NCBI RefSeq assembly: GCF_001422885.1
Contig: NZ_LMMZ01000003.1
Span: 1-40,211 of the forward strand
Reading direction: 5' to 3'
Source of the DNA: Methylobacterium sp. Leaf104
GTDB lineage: Bacteria > Pseudomonadota > Alphaproteobacteria > Rhizobiales > Beijerinckiaceae
Length of the DNA: 40,211 nt
Part shown: piece after piece, positions 1-9,155 of the stretch
How positions within the stretch are numbered: the stretch's first letter is position 1
How the letters are laid out: every line of letters begins with the position of its first letter
The notes under the pieces: generated by a model
Databases searched by the model: none
The model's input: the letters and a program-made list of their open reading frames with translations, nothing else
Told to the model about the DNA's origin: nothing
Position numbers and translations under genes: made by a program

Positions 1-1950
1 GATTACGGCGCGGTCGGGGTGATGATCGGCAACAGCAACAACGAGGTCTCGTACACCAAGATCGTCAACGCCAAGGCGCCGAGCTTCGACTACGGCCATG
101 ATGGCGGCGGCATCGAGCTGTTCGGCACGATGGACAACATCAAGATCCACGACAACTGGATCGAGAACAGCGTCGGCTTCATCGAGGCCGGAGGGACCAA
201 GAGTGTCCTGACGAACATCTCCATCACGAACAACGTCAGCCTGAACAACAACGGCTTCCTTGTCCTGCACAATGGCGGTGGCAACTTCGCCAGCACGTTC
301 AAGAACGTCGACGCGAGCCAAAACACCATCATCGAACAGAACAACGCTGCGAAGCAGATGGCTAGCGTCTTCCTGGATGCTCCCTATCAGAAAGGTGAGA
401 TTTCCTTCCACAATAACGTGATGTATCTGAATAACGGAGATTCTTTCTTTAAACAAGTCGGTAGCTATCATTACGATAACGTCTTCTATGCGCCCTCCAA
501 GGCGACCCATCTCTACAATAACTGGTCGATGACGCTGAATTCCGGTGAAAAGTACATTACGGTCGCACCACCCGGTGGCGCCTCAATCGTCGAGACGCTG
601 AAAAATCTCACAGGTGACCTCGGCGCCACTTTCGTAGCAGCGAGTTCGGTCGGTCTGAACTCCGACAAGTCGGTCACGATCGTGCCACCCCCGGTCGTCG
701 TCGAAACCACTCCGATCGGCGCGCCGCCGATCGAACCGCCGCTGGTCCAGGCCCCGGCGCCTGTCCCGACGCCAACCACATCGACAACCATCGTCGACGG
801 TGACAAGATCACGAAGACTTACGACGCGGCCGGCACGCTGATCAACAAGACCGTCCAGCGCTCCGACAAGTCCTACGACGTCTATGCCAGCGCCATCACC
901 GGCAAGGACTACGCGTCTTCGCACACGAGCTATGACAGCGCCGGCAAGGCCGTGCTGTTGGAGCAGTTCCGTGCCGACGGCAGCCTGCTAATGAAGAAGG
1001 TCGTCGGGCTCGACACCACCACCGAGACCTACGACGCGGCCGGTACGCTCACCAACAAGACCGTCCAGCGCTCCGACAAGTCCTACGACGTCTACGCCAG
1101 CGGCATCACCGGCAAGGACTATGGGTCTTCGCACACGAGCTATGACAGCGCCGGCAAGGCCGTGCTCGTAGAGCAATTCCGCACCGACGGCAGCCTGCTA
1201 ATGAAGAAGGTCGTCGGGCTCGACACCACCACCGAGACCTACGATGCGGCCGGTACGCTCACCAACAAGACCGTCCAGCACTCCGACAAGTCCTACGACG
1301 TCTATCTCGGCGGCATCACCGGCAAGGACTACGCGTCTTCGCACACGAGCTATGACAGCGCCGGCAAGGCTGTGCTGTTGGAGCAGTTCCGCACCGACGG
1401 CAGCCTGATGATGAAGAAGGTCGTTGGGCTCGACACCACCACCGAGACCTACGACGCGGCCGGTGCGCTCACCAACAAGACCGTCCAGCACTCCGACAAG
1501 TCCTACGACGTCTATGCCAGCGGCGTCACCGGCAAGGATTACGTGGCCTCCCATGCAAGCTACGGCGCCGACGCGAAGACCCTCTACCTCGACACCACGA
1601 AAGCGGACGGTTCACACGCGGTGACGATCTACGGGTCGAACATCGCCTTCAAGGTCGATGGGCCTGCGGAGGCGATCTCCCTGAAGGGACAGAGCGACAC
1701 GCTGGTCTTCGACAAGGCGTTCGGAAGCAGCGCGGTCACCGGCTTCGACGCAGGGACCGGTGCCGGTCACGATGTGATCGATCTCAATGCCACCCTGGCT
1801 TCAGACTTCGCTCAACTGAAGGGATTGATGCAGACCACGGGGCACGACACGCTGATCACGTTCAGCCCCGCCGATCACATCCTCCTGAAGGGTGTGGTCG
1901 CCGAGAGCCTGGCGGCGTCGAACTTCGCGTTCCACTACGACCTGCACTAG
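1..1950 (+). CDS. Secreted beta-helix protein with 70-residue tandem repeats (5' end missing)
   Basis: The reading frame is open from base 1, so the gene starts upstream; 649 residues are visible. Residues 1-200 are rich in Asn, Gly and short alternating hydrophobic strands (DNIKIHDNWIENS, ISITNNVSLNNN), as in right-handed parallel beta-helix proteins such as polysaccharide lyases. A Pro-rich linker (about 225-262) follows, then four 70-residue repeats beginning TYDAAGTL with SYDSAGKA inside, the last diverged. The C-terminal 110 residues (DTLVFDKAF, HDVIDLNA, HDTLITF, DHILLKGV) look like the C-terminal module of proteins exported by type I secretion. Inference: a surface or secreted carbohydrate-active or adhesive protein. 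No catalytic residues can be assigned because the N-terminus is absent. Bases about 380-520 are clearly more AT-rich than the rest, which suggests mosaic origin. Confidence 0.85.
   Translation, partial: DYGAVGVMIGNSNNEVSYTKIVNAKAPSFDYGHDGGGIELFGTMDNIKIHDNWIENSVGFIEAGGTKSVLTNISITNNVSLNNNGFLVLHNGGGNFASTFKNVDASQNTIIEQNNAAKQMASVFLDAPYQKGEISFHNNVMYLNNGDSFFKQVGSYHYDNVFYAPSKATHLYNNWSMTLNSGEKYITVAPPGGASIVETLKNLTGDLGATFVAASSVGLNSDKSVTIVPPPVVVETTPIGAPPIEPPLVQAPAPVPTPTTSTTIVDGDKITKTYDAAGTLINKTVQRSDKSYDVYASAITGKDYASSHTSYDSAGKAVLLEQFRADGSLLMKKVVGLDTTTETYDAAGTLTNKTVQRSDKSYDVYASGITGKDYGSSHTSYDSAGKAVLVEQFRTDGSLLMKKVVGLDTTTETYDAAGTLTNKTVQHSDKSYDVYLGGITGKDYASSHTSYDSAGKAVLLEQFRTDGSLMMKKVVGLDTTTETYDAAGALTNKTVQHSDKSYDVYASGVTGKDYVASHASYGADAKTLYLDTTKADGSHAVTIYGSNIAFKVDGPAEAISLKGQSDTLVFDKAFGSSAVTGFDAGTGAGHDVIDLNATLASDFAQLKGLMQTTGHDTLITFSPADHILLKGVVAESLAASNFAFHYDLH
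817..1630 (+). repeat. Four in-frame tandem repeats of 210 bp
   Basis: Units begin at 817, 1027, 1237 and 1447, exactly 210 bp (70 codons) apart. The first three are nearly identical in DNA; the fourth follows for about 100 bp and then diverges while keeping the YD...DGS protein pattern. The near identity of synonymous positions indicates recent duplication or gene conversion. Copy number is likely to vary between strains. Confidence 0.9.
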
Positions 1951-2100
1951 GCGCAGCGCCCGACAGGCACATCCCGTCATCTCGGCGGCCTGTCGCGCGT
2001 CACGGATGCGGGACCCGCACAAGGCCTTCCAGGCGGATGGAGCACGTCATCCGACGCAGGCGACGGCAGGTCTCGCCATCCGTGAAGGGACAGGGACTTG

Positions 2101-2466
2101 TCAGTCGATCGAGCTGAACCGGAGATGGAAACCATCCCGGATGGCGCTCGGCACCGGCCGCATTCCCTCCGAGGCGTCGCCGAGGCGCAAGGCGAAATTC
2201 ATGTCGTCGGCCGGGATCAGCACCGGAGCCACCGGCGGCATCGCCTGCGCGAGGCAGGTACCGAGCCCGATGGCGACCGCAACCTGCGCGGAAATCCAAG
2301 GAAACAGCTTCCGAAGGAGAGGCCGCAGGTCCAAATCGTCCGATGCGGCCTCCGCCATCGTTACCGGCCCGGGGACCGTGCCCCCCCGGGCGATCCGCGA
2401 CGGCGGCAAGCCGCTGAAATCGAAGACGGCGTGGTCGTGGCTGAATGGAAGGGACGGCTGATCCAT
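2101..2466 (-). CDS. Hypothetical protein, 121 aa
   Basis: I do not recognise this protein. It has ordinary amino-acid composition on the minus strand, whereas the overlapping plus-strand frames are Arg/Pro-rich shadows, so this is the more credible reading. One hydrophobic segment (WISAQVAVAIGLGTCLAQAM, about residues 58-77) could be a membrane helix or internal anchor; the N-terminal 50 residues are polar. An ATG at 2466 is preferred; a TTG at 2475 would add three residues. No good Shine-Dalgarno sequence precedes either. It converges with the secreted protein gene, with a 150 bp gap that shows no clear terminator. It could still be a chance open frame. Confidence 0.5.
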   Translation of the reverse strand: MDQPSLPFSHDHAVFDFSGLPPSRIARGGTVPGPVTMAEAASDDLDLRPLLRKLFPWISAQVAVAIGLGTCLAQAMPPVAPVLIPADDMNFALRLGDASEGMRPVPSAIRDGFHLRFSSID

Positions 2467-2742
2467 GTGGATCAAAGTAGCGCCAATCCGCTAATGCTGC
2501 GTTAACTGCTTACCTGCGCAAGCCGATCTGTTTTGGCCGATCGCGAAACCGGCGCAACGGGATCTCCGCACGTCCGGTCCGCGCGTGCGGACCTTGCACC
2601 CGGATCCCCGACATGGTGGGTTCACCCGGATGCCTCCGGTGGCATCGCACGGCTCCTGGCGCGAGAGGCCTCGAAACGGCCTCCCCGCCGCCGGGCGGCA
2701 GGCGCCGGGCGCAGGCCATGAACAGGATGCCCCCATACGCCC
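2467..2742. other. Intergenic region upstream of the M32 carboxypeptidase
   Basis: No convincing gene is seen. It contains a small hairpin-forming repeat, GGTCCGC (2576-2582) and GCGGACC (2587-2593) with a 4-base loop and no T tract. This region must hold the promoters of the divergent 121-aa gene and the carboxypeptidase, but I cannot identify them with confidence. Confidence 0.5.
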
Positions 2743-4239
2743 ATGCAGGCCTATCCGCTCCTCTCCGCCCGATTCGCGCGCCTCGGCGCACTTGGTGATG
2801 CCGCCGGTCTCCTTCACTGGGACCGACAGACGCTGATGCCCGGCGGTGCGGCTCCCATGCGGGCGGAGCAACTCGCGCAACTCGCCGTGATCGGCCACGA
2901 AATCCTGACGGCGGCGGAGACCGGCGACCTGATCGCACGCGCCCTGGACGCGGCGCCGAGCCTCGGCGAATGGGAACTTGCAAACCTGCGCGAGATGCGC
3001 CGGGCCTATCTCCACGCCTCGGCGGTGCCGGCCGATCTCGTGGCGGCCAGTTCCAAGGCCTCGTCGCGATCCGGGATGATCTGGCGCGAAGCCCGGGCGC
3101 AGGCCGACTTCGCGATGCTGGCCCCGGCCCTGGCCGAGACCCTGCGCCTGCAGCGCGAGGTCGGCGCAGCGAAGGGCGCCGCCCTCGGCCTCGATCCCTA
3201 CGACGCCCTCCTCGACGGCTACGACCCTGGCATGCGCCGCGCGGCGATCGATCCGCTATTCGCGGACCTGCGGGCCACGTTGCCGAGTCTGATCGAGACG
3301 ATCCGGGCCCGCCAGGCGCGCGAGCCGGCGCCACGCCCGCTGCCTGGTCCCTTCCCGGTGGAGGCGCAGAAGGTGGTCGGCGAACGACTGATGCGCGCCG
3401 TCGGCTTCGATTTCGAGCGGGGCCGCCTCGACGTCAGCCTGCATCCATTCTGCGGCGGTGCCACGGACGACGTGCGCATCACCACCCGGTACGATGTCGG
3501 CGATGCCACAGGTGCCCTGATGGGCGTGCTGCACGAGACCGGCCATGCCCTCTACGAGCAGGGTCTGCCCGCTGCGTGGCGTCACCAGCCGGTCGGAACG
3601 GCACGGGGCATGACCCTGCACGAGAGTCAGTCGCTGCTGGTGGAGATGCAGGCCTGCCGTTCGGCCGAGTTCTGCGCTTATCTGGCGCCGATCCTGGCGG
3701 AAGCCTTCGGCGGGGAGGGTCCAGCCTGGAGCGCCGAGACCCTGCACGGCCGCTACACGCGGGTCGCCCCGGGGTTCATCCGGGTCGATGCCGACGAGGT
3801 GACCTATCCGGCCCACATCCTGCTGCGCTACGAGTTGGAGAGGGCGATGATCGCGGGCGACCTCGCGGTGGCCGACCTGCCCGGTGCCTTCAACGACGGC
3901 CTGCGCGACCTCCTCGATCTCACCGTCCCGGACGACCGGCAGGGCTGCCTGCAGGACATTCACTGGCCGAGCGGAAGCTTCGGCTACTTCCCGACCTATA
4001 CCCTCGGCGCGATGGCAGCCGCGCAGCTCTTCCGCGCCGCCCTTGCCGAGGTGCCGGGTATCCCGGCCGGCCTCGCAGCGGGAGATTTTTCGGGCTTGCG
4101 CCGTTGGCTGCGGGACACCGTGCACGCGCGCGCCAGCCTGCTGGAGACCGATGAGCTCCTCGTCGCGGCGACGGGCAAACCCCTCGGAGCCGAGGATTTT
4201 CTGCGCCACCTCCGCCATCGGTATCTGGGCGAAACCTGA
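2743..4239 (+). CDS. Carboxypeptidase Taq (peptidase family M32)
   Basis: A 498-residue zinc metallocarboxypeptidase that removes C-terminal residues from peptides in the cytoplasm. The M32 signature motifs appear in order: HPF (in LHPFCGG), DxRxT (DVRITTRY), the zinc-binding HETGH (H264, E265, H268), HESQS (from residue 293), the VRxDADE/YPAH segment near residues 347-357, and GxxQDxHW (QGCLQDIHW) before the C-terminus. The length matches the family (about 500 aa). The start at MQAYPLLSARF puts the usual M32 N-terminus in register, with the LLHWDRQTLMP segment at residues 23-33. It appears monocistronic: 155 bp separate it from the next gene. The class is secure; the physiological substrate is unknown. 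Confidence 0.95.
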   Translation: MQAYPLLSARFARLGALGDAAGLLHWDRQTLMPGGAAPMRAEQLAQLAVIGHEILTAAETGDLIARALDAAPSLGEWELANLREMRRAYLHASAVPADLVAASSKASSRSGMIWREARAQADFAMLAPALAETLRLQREVGAAKGAALGLDPYDALLDGYDPGMRRAAIDPLFADLRATLPSLIETIRARQAREPAPRPLPGPFPVEAQKVVGERLMRAVGFDFERGRLDVSLHPFCGGATDDVRITTRYDVGDATGALMGVLHETGHALYEQGLPAAWRHQPVGTARGMTLHESQSLLVEMQACRSAEFCAYLAPILAEAFGGEGPAWSAETLHGRYTRVAPGFIRVDADEVTYPAHILLRYELERAMIAGDLAVADLPGAFNDGLRDLLDLTVPDDRQGCLQDIHWPSGSFGYFPTYTLGAMAAAQLFRAALAEVPGIPAGLAAGDFSGLRRWLRDTVHARASLLETDELLVAATGKPLGAEDFLRHLRHRYLGET

Positions 4240-4394
4240 TCCGCGCGGCCGATACGGTTCTCGGTGGCGTTCCGGCGACCCAGCCTCTATCCACCCTCCG
4301 CTCGCTCCTGCGGGGCTGCGCCGCACCACCCGCGACGTTATGTTCGCGCCCGGACGTGCATCCGAGAATTCCCTCGGTCAGGAGGCAAGCTCGC

Positions 4395-4952
4395 ATGGTG
4401 GTGATACTCGCGCTGCTCGGAATCGTGGGCGGAGTCGTGTTCTGGGTGGTTCGCGCCCACGGCACCGTGAAGGCTCTCGAGGAAGTCAATCGGGACACGA
4501 AGGGCCTTCAGCGCCGGGCGCGTTCGAGCCTGCAGGACATCTTCGGAACGCCCCTGAAGCGTGTGCGCGACGTGCGCCTCGCGGCCGTGATCCTGATGAT
4601 CCAGATCGTGCGGACCGGCAGCCCCGTCACCGCTGCCGAGAAGACCAAGATCCTCGAATTCATGGAGTCGCCGCTCGACGTCGAATCCATCTCGGCGATG
4701 TTCGAGCGCGCCTGGCGCCTCACCGAGGCCCGCCGCCCGTTCTCCCTGGTGGCGGACGAACTGCTTCCCCTCCTGCGGGACAGCCTGACCGAAGCCGAAC
4801 GCCAGCAGTTCATCCAGATGCTCTCCGCGGTGGCGGGCGCTCACTCTCCTGTCAGCGAGTTGCAGCGCGAGGCGATCGTGCGGCTCAAGCGCCGCTTCGG
4901 CGGCGGCAGCCCCGCGTTGAAAGCGAGCCGGGCGGGCGATTTCGAGCGCTGA
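4395..4952 (+). CDS. TerB-like helical protein with N-terminal membrane anchor
   Basis: 185 residues. The start is fixed by a strong AGGAGG ribosome-binding site about 9 bases before the ATG at 4395; an upstream in-frame GTG at 4356 is less likely. Residues 2-19 form one hydrophobic helix (VVILALLGIVGGVVFWVV). The rest is an all-helical domain (DVRLAAVILMIQIVRTG, AEKTKILEFM, LTEAERQQFIQML) resembling the TerB/tellurite-resistance helical fold used in stress and envelope systems. That assignment rests on helix pattern and acidic turn residues, not on a diagnostic motif. It lies 75 bp upstream of a YegD-like Hsp70 gene on the same strand, so cotranscription is possible. Confidence 0.75.
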   Translation: MVVILALLGIVGGVVFWVVRAHGTVKALEEVNRDTKGLQRRARSSLQDIFGTPLKRVRDVRLAAVILMIQIVRTGSPVTAAEKTKILEFMESPLDVESISAMFERAWRLTEARRPFSLVADELLPLLRDSLTEAERQQFIQMLSAVAGAHSPVSELQREAIVRLKRRFGGGSPALKASRAGDFER

Positions 4953-5027
4953 GAGAGGTGGACCCGGCACGGCGCAGGCTGTAGGTCGGCGGCCCCTCAT
5001 CCAGCGGACCCGTGTCCGGAGACCTCC

Positions 5028-6275
5028 ATGGCGGCCTGCGGCCTCGATTTCGGCACGTCCAACACCACACTCGGCCTCGTCACCGGTCAGCGTCCACACC
5101 TCGTGCCGCTGGAAGGACGCCACGTCACGATCCCCAGCGCAATCTTCTTCCCGCCGGGACAGGCAGCCGTCATCGGTCGCGCCGCCATGACCGAGTACCT
5201 CGAGGGGACGCCGGGCCGGCTGATGCGGAGCCTGAAGTCGGTGCTGGGCTCCTCCCTGCTGGAGGAGACGACTCCCGTCGGCCGCGAGCGCATCAAGTTC
5301 CGCGACGTGATCGGGCGCTACCTCGCCGCCGTGAAGGCGCGGGCGGAGACCGAGACCGGCCGTGCCCTCGACACCGTCGTGCATGGCCGCCCGGTTCACT
5401 TCGTCGATGGCGACCCCGAGGGTGACGCCCGGGCCGAGGACGCCCTGCGGGCGATCGCCACCGCGATCGGCTTCCGCCACGTCTCGTTCCAGTTCGAGCC
5501 GATCGCGGCGGCCCTCGACTACGAGCAGCAGGTCCGGTCGGAGGAGATCGCCCTGATCGCCGATATCGGCGGCGGCACTTCGGATTTCTCGATCGTGCGG
5601 CTCTCGCCGGAGCGGCATGCGCGGCCCGACCGCAGCGGTGACATCCTGGCCAATGACGGCGTGCGGATCGGCGGGACCGACTTCGACCGCCGCCTCAGCC
5701 TCGGTACCGTGATGCCGCTCCTCGGCCTCGGCAGCGCGATGAATCGCGGCGACATCGACGTGCCCTCGGGCTACTTCCACGATCTCGCCACCTGGTCGAG
5801 CATCAACCGACTATACAATGCCAAGACCCTGCGCGAGATCGAGGAGGTCCGCCGCGACGCGCAGCGCCCCGACCTCCTGGCCCGGCTCCACACCGTGGTG
5901 GAGGCCGAGCGCGGCCACTCGCTGGCAATGGAGGTCGAGGGCGCCAAGATCGCGACTTCGGAGGCGGGGCGGGGCCGGGTCGACCTGGACTGGGTCGAAG
6001 CGGGTCTTGGGGCCGAGATCGACCGGCCGGGGCTCGTCGGACACACGGACGAACTCGCCCGCCGCATCGCCGAGCGGATCGCCCGGTGCCTATCCCAGGC
6101 CGGCCTGACAGCGGACCGGATCGACGCGCTCTTCCTCACGGGGGGGTCCACCGGCCTGCCCCATGTCCGCGCCGCCCTGACCGCCGGCGTCCCGAACGCC
6201 CGGGTCGTCGAGGGCGACACCTTCGGCTCCGTCGGCACCGGGCTGACCCTGGAGGCGGCGCGGCGCGCGGCCTGA
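5028..6275 (+). CDS. yegD: YegD-type Hsp70 family protein
   Basis: 415 residues with the Hsp70/actin ATPase signatures: phosphate 1 loop GLDFGTSNTTLGLV at residues 5-18, phosphate 2 segment IADIGGGTSDFSIVRL near residue 180, and the adenosine motif FLTGGSTGLPHVR near residue 370. It ends soon after the ATPase domain and has no DnaK-type substrate-binding domain or lid, which is characteristic of the YegD subfamily. Family knowledge: a cytoplasmic chaperone-like ATPase whose client is unknown. No DnaJ or GrpE gene is nearby. The gene is preceded by the TerB-like membrane protein gene. Confidence 0.9.
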   Translation: MAACGLDFGTSNTTLGLVTGQRPHLVPLEGRHVTIPSAIFFPPGQAAVIGRAAMTEYLEGTPGRLMRSLKSVLGSSLLEETTPVGRERIKFRDVIGRYLAAVKARAETETGRALDTVVHGRPVHFVDGDPEGDARAEDALRAIATAIGFRHVSFQFEPIAAALDYEQQVRSEEIALIADIGGGTSDFSIVRLSPERHARPDRSGDILANDGVRIGGTDFDRRLSLGTVMPLLGLGSAMNRGDIDVPSGYFHDLATWSSINRLYNAKTLREIEEVRRDAQRPDLLARLHTVVEAERGHSLAMEVEGAKIATSEAGRGRVDLDWVEAGLGAEIDRPGLVGHTDELARRIAERIARCLSQAGLTADRIDALFLTGGSTGLPHVRAALTAGVPNARVVEGDTFGSVGTGLTLEAARRAA

Positions 6276-6366
6276 GGCGGTGTGAGCGACGCGAAAACCG
6301 TGCCTCGCATGGCTGCACGGTCCGCGCGCGCTTTGTGGCGAGGCCGGCCGATGCTACGAGCAGGCC

Positions 6367-7782
6367 ATGACCACACGACCACCTTCACGCGGCGGTTCCG
6401 GGCGCAAGGGCGCCGGTACGGGCCGAGGCGCACCTCCCGGCCGCCCCGCCCGGCCAGGCAAGCCGAGCACCTTCAAGCGGCCGGAGCGCGAGCGCACGGG
6501 ACCACGCACCAGCGCCCTCGATGCCGCCCAGCGCGCGGCGCAGGGCCGCGGCGATGCGGCGGCCAAGCACGCGCCCTGGCGCCCCGGCCAGGAGGCGAGC
6601 GACCGCGAGTCGGCCCCGCGGGATGCCGTCGAGACGTTCGAGGAGGCGCCCCGGCGTGCACCGCGGACCCGGGCCGAGCGGCCGGCGCCGGCACGGCGCC
6701 CGGGCGCCGCCTCGCGCGAGACCGCACCGGCACCGGAGGGACCGACCCGGCGCGAGCAGCGCGCGGCCGCCTCCGCCACCCTCGCCTCCGGCGTCCAGAC
6801 CCTCACGGTGGAGGAGGACGAGTCCGGCATGCGCATCGACCGCTTCCTGACCACGCGCTTCCCCCAGCTTCCCTTCACCCGCGTCCAGAGCATCGTGCGC
6901 AAGGGCGAGCTGCGGGTCGACGGCAAGCGTGCCAAGCCCAACGACCGGCTGGAGCCCGGCATGAGCGTGCGCGTGCCGCCGCTCAAGCTCGAGGCCCAGG
7001 GCGAGCGCCCCCGCTCGGCCGCGAAGGACGCCACCGACGCCGACTTCATCCGCTCGCTCATCCTCTACGAGGATGCCGAGATGATGATCCTGAACAAGCC
7101 CTTCGGCCTCGCGGTGCAGGGCGGCTCCGGTACCGTGCGGCACGTCGATGGTCTGCTTGAGGCCCTGACCGGCAAGGACGGGCAGAAGCCGCGCCTCGTG
7201 CACCGCCTCGACAAGGACACCGCGGGCTGTCTGATCGTGGCCAAGACGCGACTGGCCGCCGCGACGCTGGCCAAGAGCTTCCGCTCCCGCTCGGCCCGCA
7301 AGGTCTACTGGGCACTCACCGCCGGCGTCCCCCGCATGGCGCAGGGTCGGATCTCGACCTATCTCGCCAAGGAGGAGCCCACGGACGCGGATGCGCGCAT
7401 GCGCGTGGCCAAGCACGGCGATGAGGGCGCCGCGCACGCCTTGACCTACTACGCCATGGTCGACAACGCGGCGCAGAAGCTGTCTTGGCTGTCGCTGAAG
7501 CCGGTGACGGGCCGCACACACCAGCTGCGGGCTCATGCGGCCCATATCGGGCATCCCATCGTGGGTGATCCGAAGTACTTCAGCATCGAGAACTGGGAGT
7601 TGCCCGGCGGCATCCAGAACCGTCTGCACCTGCTCGCGCGCCGAATCGTGATCCCGCATCCGCGCACCGGTCAGCCGGTCGACGTCACGGCCCCGCTTCC
7701 GCCGCATATGGCGCAGAGCTGGAACCTGCTCGGATTCGATGCGTCCCGCTACGACCCTATCGTCGAGGCGCCCGAAGCCTGA
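6367..7782 (+). CDS. rluC: RluC/RluD-family 23S rRNA pseudouridine synthase with long disordered N-terminus
   Basis: 471 residues. Residues about 155-205 are an S4 RNA-binding domain (MRIDRFLTTRF, VRKGELRVDG). The catalytic domain follows, with the RluA-family motif HRLDKDTAG at residues 279-287, D282 being the catalytic aspartate that attacks the uridine. RluC modifies three uridines of 23S rRNA in E. coli; the exact target here is inferred. The first 150 residues are extra relative to E. coli RluC (about 320 aa): rich in Arg, Pro, Ala and Gly, low complexity and predicted disordered, possibly an RNA-binding tail. Start ATG at 6367. In related genomes the run RluC, HAD phosphatase, ATP12, PccB is commonly conserved; here a PsiF-like gene sits inside it. 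Confidence 0.9.
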   Translation: MTTRPPSRGGSGRKGAGTGRGAPPGRPARPGKPSTFKRPERERTGPRTSALDAAQRAAQGRGDAAAKHAPWRPGQEASDRESAPRDAVETFEEAPRRAPRTRAERPAPARRPGAASRETAPAPEGPTRREQRAAASATLASGVQTLTVEEDESGMRIDRFLTTRFPQLPFTRVQSIVRKGELRVDGKRAKPNDRLEPGMSVRVPPLKLEAQGERPRSAAKDATDADFIRSLILYEDAEMMILNKPFGLAVQGGSGTVRHVDGLLEALTGKDGQKPRLVHRLDKDTAGCLIVAKTRLAAATLAKSFRSRSARKVYWALTAGVPRMAQGRISTYLAKEEPTDADARMRVAKHGDEGAAHALTYYAMVDNAAQKLSWLSLKPVTGRTHQLRAHAAHIGHPIVGDPKYFSIENWELPGGIQNRLHLLARRIVIPHPRTGQPVDVTAPLPPHMAQSWNLLGFDASRYDPIVEAPEA

Positions 7783-7935
7783 GGCCCCCTCCCGCCCGTC
7801 GGAAGGTGCGGCACCTCGTCGGAGGACTGGGAGTGAGGGCGTCGGGGTTGCACCTTGGCAAGCGCCCGCCATGCCTTATCCTCTCGATCCATCCCGGTGG
7901 GCGCCTCGCCGCCGGCCAAGGACCGTCGCGCCACG

Positions 7936-8385
7936 ATGCATCGAGACACGATCCTGACGCCCGCAACCGTGATCGCCTGCGCGCTCCTCGCCCTGGCACC
8001 CTGGGGCGTCGGCCCGTCGCTCGGCACTTCGGCGATGGCGCAGGGCAATCCTGCCGGGCAGAGCCGGCCCCAGGGTCAGTCCCAGACCCCGGCACAGGTT
8101 CAAACCCAGCCGGCAGGGCAGCCCCAGGCGGCACCGGCCGCCCAGCCTCCGGCGCAGGGTCCGTCGCGAGCCGGGGGAGCGGGACAGGTTTCCGGCACGG
8201 GCGGCGGCCGCGGCGCGGCGCAGGTCGGACGGTCGCGCCGGCCGTCCTACGCGGCCTGCAATCGCATGTCGCATGCCCGCGGGCTGCGCGGGGGCGCCCG
8301 GCGCCGCTTCCTCATCCGGTGCAAGCTCGGCTACGACCGTCCCCGTGCCGGACAGCCGCAACCGGCTCCTGCCCGCCAGCCGTGA
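7936..8385 (+). CDS. Secreted PsiF-repeat-like protein
   Basis: 149 residues starting at the ATG at 7936 (MHRDTILTP). Residues 8-35 form a signal peptide ending near AMAQG, so the mature protein is probably periplasmic. The middle is a low-complexity Gln/Pro/Ala/Gly linker. The C-terminal segment (SYAACNRMSHARGLRGGARR followed by FLIRCKLG) matches the spacing of the PsiF repeat: two Cys, a central RGLxGxxRR-F pattern and basic residues. PsiF is a phosphate-starvation-associated periplasmic protein of unknown biochemical function. Only one repeat is visible. A start at 7855 would push the signal peptide inward, so it is rejected. The HAD phosphatase follows after 31 bp. Confidence 0.7.
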   Translation: MHRDTILTPATVIACALLALAPWGVGPSLGTSAMAQGNPAGQSRPQGQSQTPAQVQTQPAGQPQAAPAAQPPAQGPSRAGGAGQVSGTGGGRGAAQVGRSRRPSYAACNRMSHARGLRGGARRRFLIRCKLGYDRPRAGQPQPAPARQP

Positions 8386-8416
8386 GGAGCACCGTCCGCA
8401 GTGTGAGGTCGCGTCC

Positions 8417-9094
8417 TTGAAGCTCATCATCTTCGACGTCGACGGGACCCTCGTCGACAGCCAGCACCTCATCGTGGCCGCGCAGGGCATGGCCTTCGCC
8501 GAACATGGGCTGACGGCACCGAGCCGCAACGAGTCGCTCTCGGTGGTGGGCCTGTCCCTGCCGCAGGCGTTCCGCCGCCTGGTCGGCGACGACGGTCCGA
8601 TCGAGGGATTGTCGGAGAGCTACAAGCGCGCCTTCAACATCCTGCGCCTCGACCCGAACTACGAAGAGCCCCTGTTCCCGGGCATGGGCGAACTGCTCAC
8701 CCGGCTTCATGCCCGCGACGACGTGCAGCTCGGCATCGCCACCGGCAAGGCGCGGCGCGGCGTCGACCGCCTGATCGAGACGCATGGCTGGGAAGGCTGG
8801 TTCGCCACCACCCAGAGCGCCGACGACGCGCCCTCGAAACCGGATCCCGCCATGCTGCTCCAGGCCATGGCCGCGACCGGTGCGGAGCCCAACGCCACGG
8901 TGATGATCGGCGACACCACCTACGACATGACGATGGCGGTGAATGCCGGCGCCGCCGCCGTGGGCGTGGCCTGGGGCTATCACCCCGTCGGTGCATTGTT
9001 CAGCGCCGGCGCCTCCATCGTCGTCGACACCGCGGACGACCTCGGCGCCCTGTTCTCCGGCGATCCGCACGTGCGGCCTACGATCGAGGCCTGA
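8417..9094 (+). CDS. HAD-superfamily hydrolase, phosphoglycolate phosphatase-like
   Basis: 225 residues from a TTG start at 8417, which has GAGG about 9 bases upstream and gives the compact N-terminus KLIIFDVDGTLVDSQ. An upstream ATG at 8273 would overlap the preceding gene by over 100 bp and add low-complexity sequence, so it is rejected. HAD motif I is DVDGT, motif II lies in LGIATGKARRG, the Lys motif is KPDPAML, and motif IV is IGDTTYDMTMA. A helical cap between motifs I and II places it with phosphoglycolate phosphatase/beta-phosphoglucomutase-like enzymes (subclass IA). The substrate cannot be deduced. The ATP12 gene follows after 61 bp. Confidence 0.88.
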   Translation: MKLIIFDVDGTLVDSQHLIVAAQGMAFAEHGLTAPSRNESLSVVGLSLPQAFRRLVGDDGPIEGLSESYKRAFNILRLDPNYEEPLFPGMGELLTRLHARDDVQLGIATGKARRGVDRLIETHGWEGWFATTQSADDAPSKPDPAMLLQAMAATGAEPNATVMIGDTTYDMTMAVNAGAAAVGVAWGYHPVGALFSAGASIVVDTADDLGALFSGDPHVRPTIEA

Positions 9095-9155
9095 GAGCCT
9101 GGAAGGTCCGCTGCGCGTCTCGCAGCCCGCGCGCCGATGCCCTATCTGCAGGGAC

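Noticed and set aside
817..1630. CRISPR array
   Set aside because: The 210 bp repeats are contiguous, in frame with a coding sequence and lack unique spacers.
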